Positions 43,705 to 53,547 of a stretch of DNA of 64,000 bases are shown here, piece by piece. The notes under the pieces are model-generated. The model did not search any database and was not told the origin of the DNA. It saw only the letters and a program-made list of their open reading frames with translations. Origin of the DNA: Candidatus Aminicenantota bacterium. Its GTDB lineage: Bacteria > Acidobacteriota > Aminicenantia > Aminicenantales > Aminicenantaceae. Positions within the stretch are counted from its first letter, which is position 1. Every line of letters begins with the position of its first letter. Location of the stretch: NCBI GenBank assembly GCA_020348385.1, contig CP070750.1, positions 1,629,673 through 1,693,672 of the forward strand, read 5' to 3'. A program made the translations under genes and the position numbers.

Positions 43705-43733
43705 ACAGTATCACTCCCGTTTTGGCCTGTCAA
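43705..43733 (-). promoter_or_regulatory. Sigma-70 promoter (extended -10) for S9 peptidase
   Basis: Minus-strand TTGACA (43728-43733), a 17-bp spacer and TACTGT (43705-43710) preceded by TGA form an extended -10 promoter for the S9 gene. Confidence 0.5.
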
Positions 43734-43753
43734 TCGGAATGGGAACAGCAAGC

Positions 43754-43782
43754 TTGACTAATACCGATGTTTCTCGAATAAT
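43754..43782 (+). promoter_or_regulatory. Sigma-70 promoter for small membrane protein
   Basis: TTGACT (43754-43759), a 17-bp spacer and AATAAT (43777-43782) lie 14 bp before the ATG at 43796. The leader would be very short. Confidence 0.45.
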
Positions 43783-43795
43783 GCATGAGGATCCC

Positions 43796-43990
43796 ATGCG
43801 AAAGTGGCTGTATTTCCTGTTGATCATCGCGGTTGCCTTTGCCCTTTCACAGCTGGGAAAAAAAAGGGGGGGGCGCTCTTCCCTCTTGAAAAACATCAGT
43901 GAAACAATCGGGATCATCGTCTGGGTTTTGATCATAGTTTACACCCTGGGGTTCATGTACTGGCTTTACACGGAAATATTCAAGCGATGA
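43796..43990 (+). CDS. Small two-helix membrane protein
   Basis: This 64-residue protein is of unknown family. It has two predicted transmembrane helices (about residues 3-18 and 37-58) joined by a basic loop KKRGGRSSLLKN, so the loop is probably cytoplasmic. A longer frame begins at 43694, but that stretch overlaps the promoter of the divergent S9 gene. The ATG at 43796 has GAGG 5 bp upstream and its own promoter. The next gene follows 22 bp later. It could be an accessory subunit, but nothing identifies a partner. Confidence 0.6.
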   Translation: MRKWLYFLLIIAVAFALSQLGKKRGGRSSLLKNISETIGIIVWVLIIVYTLGFMYWLYTEIFKR

Positions 43991-44012
43991 AGCAATCCAA
44001 TGAGGGGGAATT

Positions 44013-44939
44013 ATGGAGTTGAATACCAAAGAGGTTAAAAGAATCTGTATTATCGGTATCGGTCTCCTTGTATCTTTCTGTTTTTTCTCTCATTCTTTTT
44101 GGCTTTTTCCCAATAATCCCCAAACAAGCTCCCAGGAAGAACAGATGGTGAGGGAAACCTTGGATCGTTTTCAGGAAGGGATCGAAAAAGGAGATCTAGA
44201 AGTAGGGCCTCAAATCACGACGGAGGATTTTTATCCATTTTTCAAAGGATTCTACGAGTCTTTGGCCAAAGTCTATAGCCAATATAAGATATTATTTCCG
44301 ATGGAGATCGGTCATCTTAAAATCCTGAGATCCGGAAAGGCGAAAGTCGAACTTTACATCAATCCAGCAAAAAACCTCTTTATTTTCACTCTAAAAAAAG
44401 AGAACGACCAGTGGAAAATTTCCCACAACGAAAGCATACGCTTTCCTCTATACTCCGTTCCCGAACTTCCCTACAAAGATGTTTATGAGATTCCAACGGA
44501 CAAAAAGAACTTCATGACCGCGGAAATAGAATTGAATTTCATGACTCGGGTTTATTTTACTCTGAAAGAGCAACAAGGCCAGGAAAAAGCCGTCCATTTT
44601 TTTCTTGATGGGCCAGGCTATAAGGTCGCCATGGATGCATGGCTTCCTTTTCTCGAGGGTGCCGCGCAGTTCGCCTATTATTTTGTCATCATGGAATCCA
44701 ATTTTTATGGCTCAGAATGTGAAGTGATACAGGCTGACTATGACGAGGCCGAAGTTTTTTGTTCCCAGTTAGCTGCGCTTGAAGTGCTGAAAAGAGGACA
44801 TGCCGTACCAAAATTTTCGTATGCTGAGTACACCCGACTATTAACCACTATCATGGAACATCGGGCAAAACATTGTGGTCTGGATCTCGAATTGTCTTTC
44901 GAAAACACCTCTTGCCGAATAAAAATCAAAAGGAGTTAA
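44013..44939 (+). CDS. Exported or anchored protein of unknown function
   Basis: I do not recognise this 308-residue protein. A hydrophobic signal or anchor covers residues 10-32. Residues 38-150 look like a SnoaL/DUF4440-type alpha+beta region (EEQMVRETLDRFQEGIEKGD, then KILRSGKAKVELY and ENDQWKISHNESIRFPLY). The C-terminal 130 residues are a helical domain with paired cysteines (ESNFYGSECEV, AEVFCSQL, AKHCGLDL, TSCRIKIKR). These faintly recall ATC-hydrolase or V4R-type C-termini, but I cannot support that assignment. It lies 22 bp after the small membrane protein and overlaps the convergent methyltransferase by 14 bp. Confidence 0.7.
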   Translation: MELNTKEVKRICIIGIGLLVSFCFFSHSFWLFPNNPQTSSQEEQMVRETLDRFQEGIEKGDLEVGPQITTEDFYPFFKGFYESLAKVYSQYKILFPMEIGHLKILRSGKAKVELYINPAKNLFIFTLKKENDQWKISHNESIRFPLYSVPELPYKDVYEIPTDKKNFMTAEIELNFMTRVYFTLKEQQGQEKAVHFFLDGPGYKVAMDAWLPFLEGAAQFAYYFVIMESNFYGSECEVIQADYDEAEVFCSQLAALEVLKRGHAVPKFSYAEYTRLLTTIMEHRAKHCGLDLELSFENTSCRIKIKRS

Positions 44940-45603
44940 TCGGCTTGGCGATATAAAGGCTGTCTTCATCCAAAAAAGTCTCGATCCGGACAACCTCAAA
45001 TCCCGCTTTTTTGAGAACCTCGGTCACATCTTCTTTTCGAGAACACCCGTGCTCATCCCCCCACTCCACTTTGTCCGGATCACACTCAACAATAGCAAGC
45101 CTTCCATCGGGCTTCAAGCTGGGACGGAGGTTTTGGAGAATGGGAACAGGATCGGCCAAGTGGTGGTACACATTGATCATGAATGCGATATCCAGTGAGT
45201 CTGTGTGAAATCCTGGGTTCTCCATGGTTCCGACAATGATCTCGACGTTTTTGAATCCATCTCTTTTGCATCGCCTTCTGAGATGGTCTAGGGCACTTCT
45301 ATCGATGTCGTTTGCATAAACCTTGCCAGATTCTCCCACGCGGTCTGCCAGCCACATGGTCATTCTTCCTGTACCTGCCCCGACCTCGCCGATGATCATG
45401 CCCGGCTTAAGACCGATAGCATCCATGATCTTGATCGGAGGTTGACGTTCGTTAAGACCTTTCTCCCATGCTTCGATCTGAAACGCACGTTCCTGATCGA
45501 TAATTATTCCAGCGTGGATTTTTCGGTTGTAAGGAGAAGAAATCACGATGAAAGACAAAAGCAATAGCAATATAAACAAAAATTCAAGCTTTTTTATCTT
45601 CAT
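44926..45603 (-). CDS. SAM-dependent methyltransferase with N-terminal signal/anchor
   Basis: This class I methyltransferase has 225 residues. The SAM-binding motif is GEVGAGTGRMTMWLADRVG, with motif II YANDIDRSALDHL and the post-motif FMINVYHHLADP. It starts with a strongly hydrophobic stretch (residues 7-23), so the enzyme is either anchored facing the cytoplasm or exported. SAM is not expected in the periplasm, which makes anchoring more likely. The ATG at 45603 has a perfect GGAGGTGG site; the open frame extends to 45639. It lies 58 bp downstream of the DUF5916 gene. A TATAAT at 45642-45647 (minus) may also give it a separate start. The methyl acceptor is unknown. Confidence 0.85.
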   Translation of the reverse strand: MKIKKLEFLFILLLLLSFIVISSPYNRKIHAGIIIDQERAFQIEAWEKGLNERQPPIKIMDAIGLKPGMIIGEVGAGTGRMTMWLADRVGESGKVYANDIDRSALDHLRRRCKRDGFKNVEIIVGTMENPGFHTDSLDIAFMINVYHHLADPVPILQNLRPSLKPDGRLAIVECDPDKVEWGDEHGCSRKEDVTEVLKKAGFEVVRIETFLDEDSLYIAKPINSF

Positions 45604-45661
45604 GATACCACCTCCTATAGAGCATTTTTTCCCGCACAAAAATTATACAATATTGAGCCCC

Positions 45662-47689
45662 TTAAAACACGTAGGCAATTTTAAAAAACAATGTGTGGCC
45701 TTGATCCCCCTTCTCCCCGAAACGGCCGGTCCCCTTTTGGTAAACCAGTTGGATAAGTCCGAAAGGCGGCTGGAAGCGGTAGGCAAAAACAATTTGGATA
45801 TTGCGCTTGTCGATGGCCAAATTTGTCTGGAAAAATAGCCTCAAGAAGAGGTCCTTATGGAAGTACTGGGTGGCATACAAGGAATGAATCCAAGTGCTTT
45901 GACCATCGGGATCAGGATTTAAATACAACTTTGAAAGCCTGTACGTAAGAGAGAGATCGTTGGTGAGTTTATGGCTCATGGAGGCTCCGAGAAGAGAGAA
46001 ATCCGAGTCGAAATTTTTCCCGAAAGAGTAGCTGAAAACCATTGATTCCCATTCCCGCATGTTGTATCCGGCGGTGAATTGAGTTTCCCTGTTGCGGAAT
46101 CCCTTCTCATAAAGTTTATATTCCTCTTCATGCCGAAGCTTGAAACTGAGTTTGTTCCGAAGGTCAAATATGAGGGCCTGCCAAATATCCCAACTGCGGA
46201 GAGTTTTATCCATTCCCCAGTAAATATTGTAATTTGAGCTGTATTCGATACGATCAAATAGAGATCCTCCCGGCCAAAAAATCTTTCTGATAGCGGAGTC
46301 CAGTTCATGACGATTGTCGTCACGGATAAATCCAACGGCATTGGCATTATCCCCGAAATCCCTGCCTAGATAGGTGTACCGAAGGTGGATATGAAAGGAG
46401 GATGAGTCGAAGCTCGGACGAAGGAATAGCCCGACATCGGTCCTGCCAGCATCTCCATAACTGACGGCAAGTTGGCCCGTGAACTTGAAAGTCTTTGTGA
46501 AATAGAGGGCTGTATCCAGGCCTGCTGTTCCCTGGTTTCGTCCGTTTTTCATTTTGTTGGCGGCCAAAATCCCAAAAGTGGAATTATTCAACACATCTTG
46601 CTTCAGACGGAATACCGTGAAATTGGCAGATTCCTCTTCCGATCCTCCCCCTTTAGCCTGGGCAGATAAGACGGCGAATTCGCTGCTGGCTATCTTCCCG
46701 TATACTTTTGCACCGCCGTAGATATCCTCGATACGCCGTGAATAGAAGAGTTGGATCCTCTGTTTATAAATATCGTTTCCCTCCAAGAAAAAATTCCGTT
46801 TTTCGGGAAGGTGGAGTTCGAACCGGGTTAAGTTAACCTGCTCCTGATCAGCTTCAACTGTGGCGAAATCGGGATTGACAGTGAGATGACTGGATACGGA
46901 AGGTGTAAAATCGTATCGGGCATCCAAACCTGCTTCAAGAGCTGTTTTTTTTCCTTCCTCAAATCGAGAGATACCATAAGGAATGAATTGCAGACGGAGG
47001 GCAGAACGTGTGAGATCTAATCCATTCAGCGTCCCGTTCCCGTCCAACTTTCGATAATCTTCCAAAGGTCCAGTCCAGAAACTTTTTTCCAGATTTCTGG
47101 GAAAATATCGGCTGGTTTGGAACCCCCAAGTCTGGTTGGAACCCGCCCGGTGTTTAATTGTCGTCAATGGAATCGCTATTTCAGCGCTCCATCCCTCAGG
47201 GATAAGGATGCCGGCTGATTCCCAAATACCATCCCAGTTTGTATCGGCCACTCGGCCATTGTCTGACACTCGTCCGTCATGTTGAACGCCGAGAGGATTT
47301 GTGCGGAAATAGTAGGCTGTACGCATATCGTGAAATGTATCCAACATCACGGTCACACTATCTGTTCCCATAAGCAAACCATCCCGACGCGTTCCCAACA
47401 CGAGCTTATCGGGTTCCGGATCGTAACATTTGAATCCGAAGTAAATGTGATTATCATCATAGGCGATTCGAACCTCAGTTCGGACTGTAGCTGGATTTCC
47501 TTTTTGAGGTTCGAACTGAATGAAGTCCGTTACCAAAGGGGCCTCAGACCATGCTGTCTCATCGAGAAGGCCATCTATTCGAGGCTGACTCAGAATTTTT
47601 TTTGGTAAGGCCATAAACAATTGATTATCGGCGAAACTAGGCCAAATGAGGTTTAATAAGACAATAACAGCGAATATACTCTTTTTCAA
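45662..47689 (-). CDS. DUF5916 outer-membrane protein with CBM9-like domain
   Basis: This 675-residue envelope protein has a signal peptide at residues 1-20. A carbohydrate-binding-family-9-like domain spans 30-210 (IDGLLDETAWSEAP, VRIAYDDNHIYFGFKCYD). A DUF5916 region follows, with the fixed ERRNFF-like segment LPEKRNFFLEGNDIY. The C-terminus alternates amphipathic strands and ends in FFKIAYVF with a terminal Phe, which fits an outer-membrane beta-barrel. The start is TTG (47687-47689), because no ATG precedes the signal peptide MKKSIFAVIVLL. GGAG lies 11 bp upstream. A 13-bp sequence in the promoter (47724-47736) is repeated exactly at the translation start (47675-47687). Function is unknown. 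Confidence 0.88.
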   Translation of the reverse strand: MKKSIFAVIVLLNLIWPSFADNQLFMALPKKILSQPRIDGLLDETAWSEAPLVTDFIQFEPQKGNPATVRTEVRIAYDDNHIYFGFKCYDPEPDKLVLGTRRDGLLMGTDSVTVMLDTFHDMRTAYYFRTNPLGVQHDGRVSDNGRVADTNWDGIWESAGILIPEGWSAEIAIPLTTIKHRAGSNQTWGFQTSRYFPRNLEKSFWTGPLEDYRKLDGNGTLNGLDLTRSALRLQFIPYGISRFEEGKKTALEAGLDARYDFTPSVSSHLTVNPDFATVEADQEQVNLTRFELHLPEKRNFFLEGNDIYKQRIQLFYSRRIEDIYGGAKVYGKIASSEFAVLSAQAKGGGSEEESANFTVFRLKQDVLNNSTFGILAANKMKNGRNQGTAGLDTALYFTKTFKFTGQLAVSYGDAGRTDVGLFLRPSFDSSSFHIHLRYTYLGRDFGDNANAVGFIRDDNRHELDSAIRKIFWPGGSLFDRIEYSSNYNIYWGMDKTLRSWDIWQALIFDLRNKLSFKLRHEEEYKLYEKGFRNRETQFTAGYNMREWESMVFSYSFGKNFDSDFSLLGASMSHKLTNDLSLTYRLSKLYLNPDPDGQSTWIHSLYATQYFHKDLFLRLFFQTNLAIDKRNIQIVFAYRFQPPFGLIQLVYQKGTGRFGEKGDQGHTLFFKIAYVF

Positions 47690-47721
47690 TGCGATCTGTT
47701 CTCCAGAAAATTGAATAGTCC

Positions 47722-47750
47722 ACTATACTCTTTTTCGGATCGTCAAACAA
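47722..47750 (-). promoter_or_regulatory. Sigma-70 promoter for DUF5916 gene
   Basis: Minus-strand TTGTTT (47745-47750), a 17-bp spacer and TATAGT (47722-47727) lie 33 bp upstream of the TTG start. The rest of the 47690-47950 gap shows no gene or clear terminator. Confidence 0.5.
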
Positions 47751-47950
47751 TTCAGGATTCAATCTGAAATGGCGAAACATCATCACAAGTCACTGCCGAA
47801 CCGGCGAATCAGAACTATTTCTCGCATAGAAAAAGAGGGAGCATTTCCTGAGCTTGAAAGAAACGCGTTTCGGATAATTTGAACTCTAAAAGGGTAGGAC
47901 CATTTCGAAATAAGGAGAATGGGTGATCGATTATGTCGGGAGAGAGAGAA

Positions 47951-49231
47951 TCACAAGCCCTTGCTCATGGCATCCAGGAATTGAGCGTTTGTTTTTGTTT
48001 TAGACATCTTTTCCACCAAGAGTTCCATGGCTTCAACTTCGCTCAACTGACTCAGCACTTTTCTCAATATCCAGATGCGATTCAGGTCTTTTTCCTCGAT
48101 CAACAATTCTTCCTTTCGTGTGGCTGATCTGTTGATATCGATGGCGGGAAAAAGTCTTTTATCCACCAGTCTGCGGTCCAGGTTAATCTCCATATTTCCC
48201 GTACCCTTGAACTCCTCGAAGATGACCTCATCCATTCGGCTTCCGGTGTCAACCAAAGCTGTGGCCATGATGGTTAAACTCCCCCCTTCTTCGATCTTTC
48301 TTGCCGAGCCAAAGAATTTTTTCGGTTTATTAAGAGCATTTGCGTCGATACCTCCGGAAAGAACCTTACCCGAGGGTGGAATGATCGCATTATGCGCCCT
48401 GGCAAGACGAGTGATGCTGTCGAGAAGGATTGTCACATCTCTTTTCAACTCGACAAGACGTTTGGCTTTTTCCAAAACGATATGGGATACCTGAGCGTTC
48501 CGTGCAGGCGGTTCATCAAACGTGGAGGCCACAACTTCCCCCTGGATGGTTCTCTGAAAATCTGTCACTTCTTCAGGCCTCTCAGCTACCAGGAGAACAA
48601 TAAGAAATACTTCTGGGTGATTTCTCTCGATAGACTTCGCAATGGTCTTAAGCAAAGTAGTCTTTCCCGCTCTGGGAGGTGAAACGATCAACCCCCTCTG
48701 GCCTTTCCCGATAGGAGTCAACATATTCATCACTCTGGCATTGAGATTTTTGGGATTTCCATCTTCAAGGTCGATTTTTTCAAAAGGATAGAGTGGAGTG
48801 AGACCTTCAAAATGAACATTTCTCCGGGATTTTAGGATGACATCAGGGTGAGCAAAATTGATAGCTTCTATCTTGATAAGCGCAAAGTATTTTTCTCCTT
48901 CCTTAGGAGGACGAACAATCCCCGATATGGTATCGCCAGTACGCAGTTGAAATTTTCGAATCTGCGAAGGAGAAACATAAATGTCATCTTGACTGGGCAA
49001 ATAGCTGAATTCAGGAGCCCTGAGAAATCCGAATCCATCGTCAAGGCATTCCAGCACTCCTTCAGAGAATAGCAGGCCGTTTTTTTTCGCCTGGGCCTCA
49101 AGAATTTTAAAAATGAGGTTTTGCTTGCTAGATTCCTCAACATCTTTTTTTGTCAATCCTACTTCGGAAGAAATCTTGTAGAGTTCCTCCAGTTCTTTTT
49201 CGTCGAGTTCAGCTAAATTGTACTCTTTCAT
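47951..49231 (-). CDS. rho: Transcription termination factor Rho
   Basis: This hexameric RNA helicase ends transcription at Rho-dependent sites. It has 426 residues, close to the 419 of E. coli. The N-terminal helix domain has [14 protein letters not shown]. The OB-fold RNA-binding site has [22 protein letters not shown]. The ATPase core has Walker [15 protein letters not shown], the Walker B strand [15 protein letters not shown] and the Q/R-loop [13 protein letters not shown]. It lies 49 bp downstream of lon. Because I find no intrinsic terminators in the window, Rho may carry much of the termination load here. Confidence 0.97.
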   Translation of the reverse strand: MKEYNLAELDEKELEELYKISSEVGLTKKDVEESSKQNLIFKILEAQAKKNGLLFSEGVLECLDDGFGFLRAPEFSYLPSQDDIYVSPSQIRKFQLRTGDTISGIVRPPKEGEKYFALIKIEAINFAHPDVILKSRRNVHFEGLTPLYPFEKIDLEDGNPKNLNARVMNMLTPIGKGQRGLIVSPPRAGKTTLLKTIAKSIERNHPEVFLIVLLVAERPEEVTDFQRTIQGEVVASTFDEPPARNAQVSHIVLEKAKRLVELKRDVTILLDSITRLARAHNAIIPPSGKVLSGGIDANALNKPKKFFGSARKIEEGGSLTIMATALVDTGSRMDEVIFEEFKGTGNMEINLDRRLVDKRLFPAIDINRSATRKEELLIEEKDLNRIWILRKVLSQLSEVEAMELLVEKMSKTKTNAQFLDAMSKGL

Positions 49232-49280
49232 TTTTATACCTCTATGCGAATTTAGTTTATGCGATCTTACCTATCTGCCC

Positions 49281-51674
49281 TTAGTGAGTGATAGGGGGCT
49301 CTTTGACTTCAGATGTGTCTGATACTTTCGCTTTTTTCAGTTTTTTTGGCATCTCTTTAACTAAGGCAAGCTTTAAGACCTCTTCCATGGTCTCGACAAA
49401 ATGGATGGTCATGTCATCCTTAATATTTTTCGGCATGTCCTTAAGGTCGGGTCTGTTATCCGCTGGAAGGATGGCATTTTTAATCCCTTCCCTGTGCGCA
49501 GCCAATAATTTTTCCTTTATTCCTCCGACAGGCAAAACTTTCCCCTTAAGGGTAATTTCTCCGCTCATGGCCACTTTCTTGGAAACAGGGATTCCTGTCA
49601 AAAGCGAGATGATAGATGTCCCTATCGTGATTCCTGCCGAGGGGCCTTCTTTAGGAGTCGCGCCCTCCGGAACATGGATATGTATATCGAAATTCTTGTG
49701 AAGATCTTTTGCAATGTTCAACTCGTACATTTTTCCTCGCACATAGCTGAAGGCGGCTTGCGCTGACTCTTGCATGATCTCCCCTAGCTGGCCTGTTAAC
49801 ATGAAATTTCCTTTTCCATGAACTTTGGTCACCTCGAATGTGAGAAGTTCTCCGCCAAACTCTGTCCAAGCCATTCCGATGGCTCCTCCAACTTCGTCTT
49901 TTTTGCCGATTTCTGAACGCCTGAACCGGGGTATGCCCAAATATTTATCCAACTTTTTCGGAGTAACTGTTTCCGTATAATCACTCCCTTTAGAGACAAC
50001 TTTTTTGACCACCTTTCGGCAAATAGTTGTAAGCTCCCGCTCCAGATTCCTGACGCCGGCCTCTCTTGTGTATCCTCGAATGATTTTTTGAATGGCTTTA
50101 TCTGTGATCCTGAGCATGGAATCTTTGAGCCCATGAGCTTTTTTCTGCTTGGGAAGGAGAAATTGTTTGCCGATTTGAAGTTTTTCATCTTCTGTGTATC
50201 CAGGTAGCCGTATCATTTCCATCCGATCCTGCAAAGGCTTCGGAATGGGCTCCTGCATGTTGGCAGTCACGATGAACATAACCTGCGACAGGTCATAATC
50301 TGTGTCGATATAATGATCTAGAAAAGAGTTGTTTTGTTCGGGATCCAAAACTTCCATCAAGGCTGATGCAGGATCGCCTCTAAAATCCATGCTCATCTTG
50401 TCTACTTCATCAAGAAGAAAAACAGGATTTTTTGTGCCTGCACGCTTTATCATCTGAATGATCCTTCCTGGATAGGCGCCTATGTAGGTTCGGCGATGGC
50501 CTCTGATTTCTGCCTCATCTCTGACACCTCCTAGGGAAAGCCGCACGAATTTTCTTCCGGTAGCACGGGCAATGGATTGACCTAAAGAACTTTTTCCCAC
50601 ACCGGGAGGACCGATAAATCCCAAAATAACACCTCTGGGATTTTTTACCAGCTGCCGGATTGACAGATACTCCAAAATTCTCTCTTTGACTTTTGTCAAT
50701 CCATAGTGGTCTTCATCCAAAATTTTCTGGGCTTCTTTGATGTCTCTTTTCTCTCTCGATTTCTTAGTCCAGGGTAAAGAAATTAGCCAGTCCAGATAGT
50801 TGCGACAGACGGTTGCTTCGGCAGACATGGGTGGCATAGCCTCTAGCCGTTCTATTTCTTTGTAAGCTTTTTCTTCCGCGTCTTGAGGCATCCGCGCTTC
50901 TTTCACTTTTCTGCGTAATTCTTCTATCTCATTCGGTTGGTCTTCTTTCCTCATGTTCAATCCAGGGGGAAATATTTTCTGTTGGGGATCCCGAGGGGGG
51001 ATCTTCCTCCTGGTGGATCTTTTGCCGTCTTTTCTCAGCTTCGAATGGATCTTCAACAACTCGTTTTCAAGCACAAAATTCAATCTCCGCAACCGCTCAT
51101 AGCTGTTGATCGTCTCCAGGATGTTTTGCTTTTCTTCAAGAGGCAAATGCATATGAGAGGCAATGATATCCGAAATTCTATCAGGACTGTTATCTTTAAG
51201 AGCTGGTATGATAGATTCAAAATTTGCATTTTGACTAAGCTTGAGATAATCTTCGAACAAAGACAAAACCCTCTTGAGAGTTTCTTGAATTTCGGGGCTA
51301 TCACTTTCCACTTCTCTAACTTCCTTTACCAATACTTGGTAAAAAGGATAGGTGCTTAAATATTCTATGACTCTCGCTCTTTTTCTGCCTTCCACGATCA
51401 CCTTGATGTTGTTGTCATCCATTTTGATGGCTCGTACAATCTTGGCAAGAACCCCCATCGAGTGAACGTCGCGCTGATGAGGGTTGTCCAAAGAGGGATC
51501 GATTTGACTAGCCAAAAAGAGCATCTTGTCCTTCTCTGTTGCCCTTTCAAGAGCCTGGATCGAGGAGGGCCGTCCAATGATAAAAGGCACGAGCGTTGAG
51601 GGGAAGACAACCAAATCTCTCAATGGAATCAATGGCACGTTAAAAATAACTTCGGAATTGCTAGTGGTATCCAT
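49281..51674 (-). CDS. lon: ATP-dependent protease Lon
   Basis: This cytoplasmic AAA+ protease degrades misfolded and regulatory proteins. It has 797 residues in the order substrate-binding LON domain (12-205), AAA+ module with Walker A GPPGVGKSSLGQSIAR near 355 and Walker B VFLLDEVDKM, and C-terminal Ser-Lys protease domain with catalytic Ser in EGPSAGITIG and Lys in GEITLKGKVLPVGGIKEK. The LonA type is clear because a LON domain is present. The start lies 2 bp from the clpX stop, so the two are tightly coupled. A Lys/Glu-rich tail ends the protein. Confidence 0.97.
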   Translation of the reverse strand: MDTTSNSEVIFNVPLIPLRDLVVFPSTLVPFIIGRPSSIQALERATEKDKMLFLASQIDPSLDNPHQRDVHSMGVLAKIVRAIKMDDNNIKVIVEGRKRARVIEYLSTYPFYQVLVKEVREVESDSPEIQETLKRVLSLFEDYLKLSQNANFESIIPALKDNSPDRISDIIASHMHLPLEEKQNILETINSYERLRRLNFVLENELLKIHSKLRKDGKRSTRRKIPPRDPQQKIFPPGLNMRKEDQPNEIEELRRKVKEARMPQDAEEKAYKEIERLEAMPPMSAEATVCRNYLDWLISLPWTKKSREKRDIKEAQKILDEDHYGLTKVKERILEYLSIRQLVKNPRGVILGFIGPPGVGKSSLGQSIARATGRKFVRLSLGGVRDEAEIRGHRRTYIGAYPGRIIQMIKRAGTKNPVFLLDEVDKMSMDFRGDPASALMEVLDPEQNNSFLDHYIDTDYDLSQVMFIVTANMQEPIPKPLQDRMEMIRLPGYTEDEKLQIGKQFLLPKQKKAHGLKDSMLRITDKAIQKIIRGYTREAGVRNLERELTTICRKVVKKVVSKGSDYTETVTPKKLDKYLGIPRFRRSEIGKKDEVGGAIGMAWTEFGGELLTFEVTKVHGKGNFMLTGQLGEIMQESAQAAFSYVRGKMYELNIAKDLHKNFDIHIHVPEGATPKEGPSAGITIGTSIISLLTGIPVSKKVAMSGEITLKGKVLPVGGIKEKLLAAHREGIKNAILPADNRPDLKDMPKNIKDDMTIHFVETMEEVLKLALVKEMPKKLKKAKVSDTSEVKEPPITH

Positions 51675-51676
51675 GC

Positions 51677-52900
51677 TTACACTCCGGTGGTTTCTACCAT
51701 CTTCTTAGAGATTTTCATCGTTTTTTTCTTTTTGGAAGATGGAAGATGAAACATAATATCCAGCATTAAATCTTCTATGATGCTTTTTAAGCCTCTTGCT
51801 CCCAGTTTCTTTTCCAGGCTTTTTTTGGCTATCGTACGCAGGGCCTCTCTCGTAAAGTCCAACGAAACCCCCTCAAGTTCGAACAGTTTCTGATATTGCT
51901 TGACCAACGCATTCTTGGGTTTCTTTAGAATATGGACAAGATCCTCAAGCCCTAAATCAGATAATGTGGCGATGACAGGAATCCTGCCTATGAATTCAGG
52001 AATGATACCGTATATGATCAGATCCTGAGGGATTAGCTCGCCATAAAGATCTTCAAGAGCTTTTTTCTTATTCTTGTTCAGATCGGATTGGAATCCAACG
52101 ACGGATTTTCCTAGCCTCTTGGAAATGATCCTGTCAAGGCCTATGAATGTACCTCCCAAGATAAAAAGGATATTGGAGGTATCGACTTTTATGAAATCTT
52201 CATGGGGATGTTTCCGTCCACCATGAGGGGGAACATTTGCAATAGTCCCTTCGATTATTTTAAGGAGAGCTTGCTGCACTCCCTCGCCGGAGACATCCCT
52301 TGTGATAGAAGGGCTGTCATTTTTGCGGCTTATTTTATCGATTTCATCAATATAGACAATCCCCTTTTGCGTCCTTTTCAGATCTCCATCAGCGGCTTGA
52401 AAAAGCTTGAGAATGATGTTTTCAACGTCTTCCCCGACATACCCTGCCTCAGTCAAGCATGTCGCATCGGCGATGGCGAACGGAACGGAAAGTATTTTTG
52501 CGAGGGATTCTGCCAGGAGCGTTTTCCCGGTCCCTGTAGGCCCTATCAAAAGGATGTTGCTTTTGGATAATTCGACTCCATCTAGCTCTCCCTCGTATTG
52601 AATCCTCTTATAGTGATTGTATACAGCGACCGATATTTTTTTCTTGGCTTCATCCTGGCCGATAACGTACTCATCCAGAGCCTTTTTGATCTTATCAGGT
52701 GTGAAAAAATCTGGTTTTCGAGCGTCTCTGACAACTTTCTCATTATCTGGATGCAAGATGGAATGGGCGACATCGATGCATCCATCGCAAATGAACACAT
52801 CTCCAGGACCAGCGATCAATTTCCTGATCTGATTCTGATTTCTATGGCAGAAATTACACTTTGTTTGATTGTCTAAATCCTGCTGTTTGCTGTCATCCAT
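51677..52900 (-). CDS. clpX: ClpX, ATPase subunit of ClpXP
   Basis: This hexameric unfoldase feeds substrates to ClpP. Residues 13-45 form the C4 zinc-binding domain ([13 protein letters not shown]). The AAA+ core has Walker [16 protein letters not shown] near 118, Walker [10 protein letters not shown], and the sensor region with EFIGRIPVI. The ClpP-contacting IGF-like loop is within [16 protein letters not shown]. The 407-residue length is slightly short of E. coli (424), with no domain missing. It sits between clpP (41-bp gap) and lon (2-bp gap) in the classical order. Confidence 0.97.
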   Translation of the reverse strand: MDDSKQQDLDNQTKCNFCHRNQNQIRKLIAGPGDVFICDGCIDVAHSILHPDNEKVVRDARKPDFFTPDKIKKALDEYVIGQDEAKKKISVAVYNHYKRIQYEGELDGVELSKSNILLIGPTGTGKTLLAESLAKILSVPFAIADATCLTEAGYVGEDVENIILKLFQAADGDLKRTQKGIVYIDEIDKISRKNDSPSITRDVSGEGVQQALLKIIEGTIANVPPHGGRKHPHEDFIKVDTSNILFILGGTFIGLDRIISKRLGKSVVGFQSDLNKNKKKALEDLYGELIPQDLIIYGIIPEFIGRIPVIATLSDLGLEDLVHILKKPKNALVKQYQKLFELEGVSLDFTREALRTIAKKSLEKKLGARGLKSIIEDLMLDIMFHLPSSKKKKTMKISKKMVETTGV

Positions 52901-52941
52901 GGTTTCTCTTATTTATCCTTATCGGGAATGAAATTAAAAGC

Positions 52942-53538
52942 CTAAATCTTAGATGGGGCTCTCTTTGTAATGATGGCGTCTATTATTACATATCCCTTAG
53001 CCAGATCTGGGGTCATGATGAAATCCCGTTCTATGTCTGCCTGTATTTTTTCGGTCGGCTGTTTTGTGTGTTTTGTCAATATTTGGCTGATATTCTCTCT
53101 GAGCCGAAGTATCTCCTTCGCTTGGATGGCGATATCAGAAGCCTGACCTTGAAAACCGCCTAAAGGCTGATGAAGGATGATTCGTGAGTTGGGCAGTGAA
53201 ACACGCTTTCCCGGTGTTCCAGCCGCAAGCAATACAGCTGCCATGCTTGCCGCTTGCCCTACGCATATCGTGGAGATTTCCGTATTGATGTATTGCATGG
53301 TATCATAAATCGCTAATCCAGAAGTGATACTGCCCCCCGGTGAATTGATGTAAAGGTATATGCCTCTTTCTTTGTTTTCGGCCTCGAGATACAGCAATTG
53401 CGCAATAACAGTATTCGCGACATCATCATTAATCTCAGAACTTAAAAAAATTATGTTATCCTTGAGCAAACGAGAATAAATATCATAAGCGCGCTCGCTC
53501 TTTCCATCTTGTTCGACAATAAAGGGGATTAGGGTCAT
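52942..53538 (-). CDS. clpP: ClpP, proteolytic subunit
   Basis: This serine peptidase forms the double-heptamer chamber of ClpXP. It has 198 residues. The catalytic Ser lies in [14 protein letters not shown] near residue 98, His in [11 protein letters not shown] near 123, and Asp in [18 protein letters not shown] near 172. The N-terminus is short and the protein probably needs only minor processing. I see no strong ribosome site, but the gene lies only 9 bp after tig, so translation may be coupled. Confidence 0.97.
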   Translation of the reverse strand: MTLIPFIVEQDGKSERAYDIYSRLLKDNIIFLSSEINDDVANTVIAQLLYLEAENKERGIYLYINSPGGSITSGLAIYDTMQYINTEISTICVGQAASMAAVLLAAGTPGKRVSLPNSRIILHQPLGGFQGQASDIAIQAKEILRLRENISQILTKHTKQPTEKIQADIERDFIMTPDLAKGYVIIDAIITKRAPSKI

Positions 53539-53547
53539 GAGGATTGG

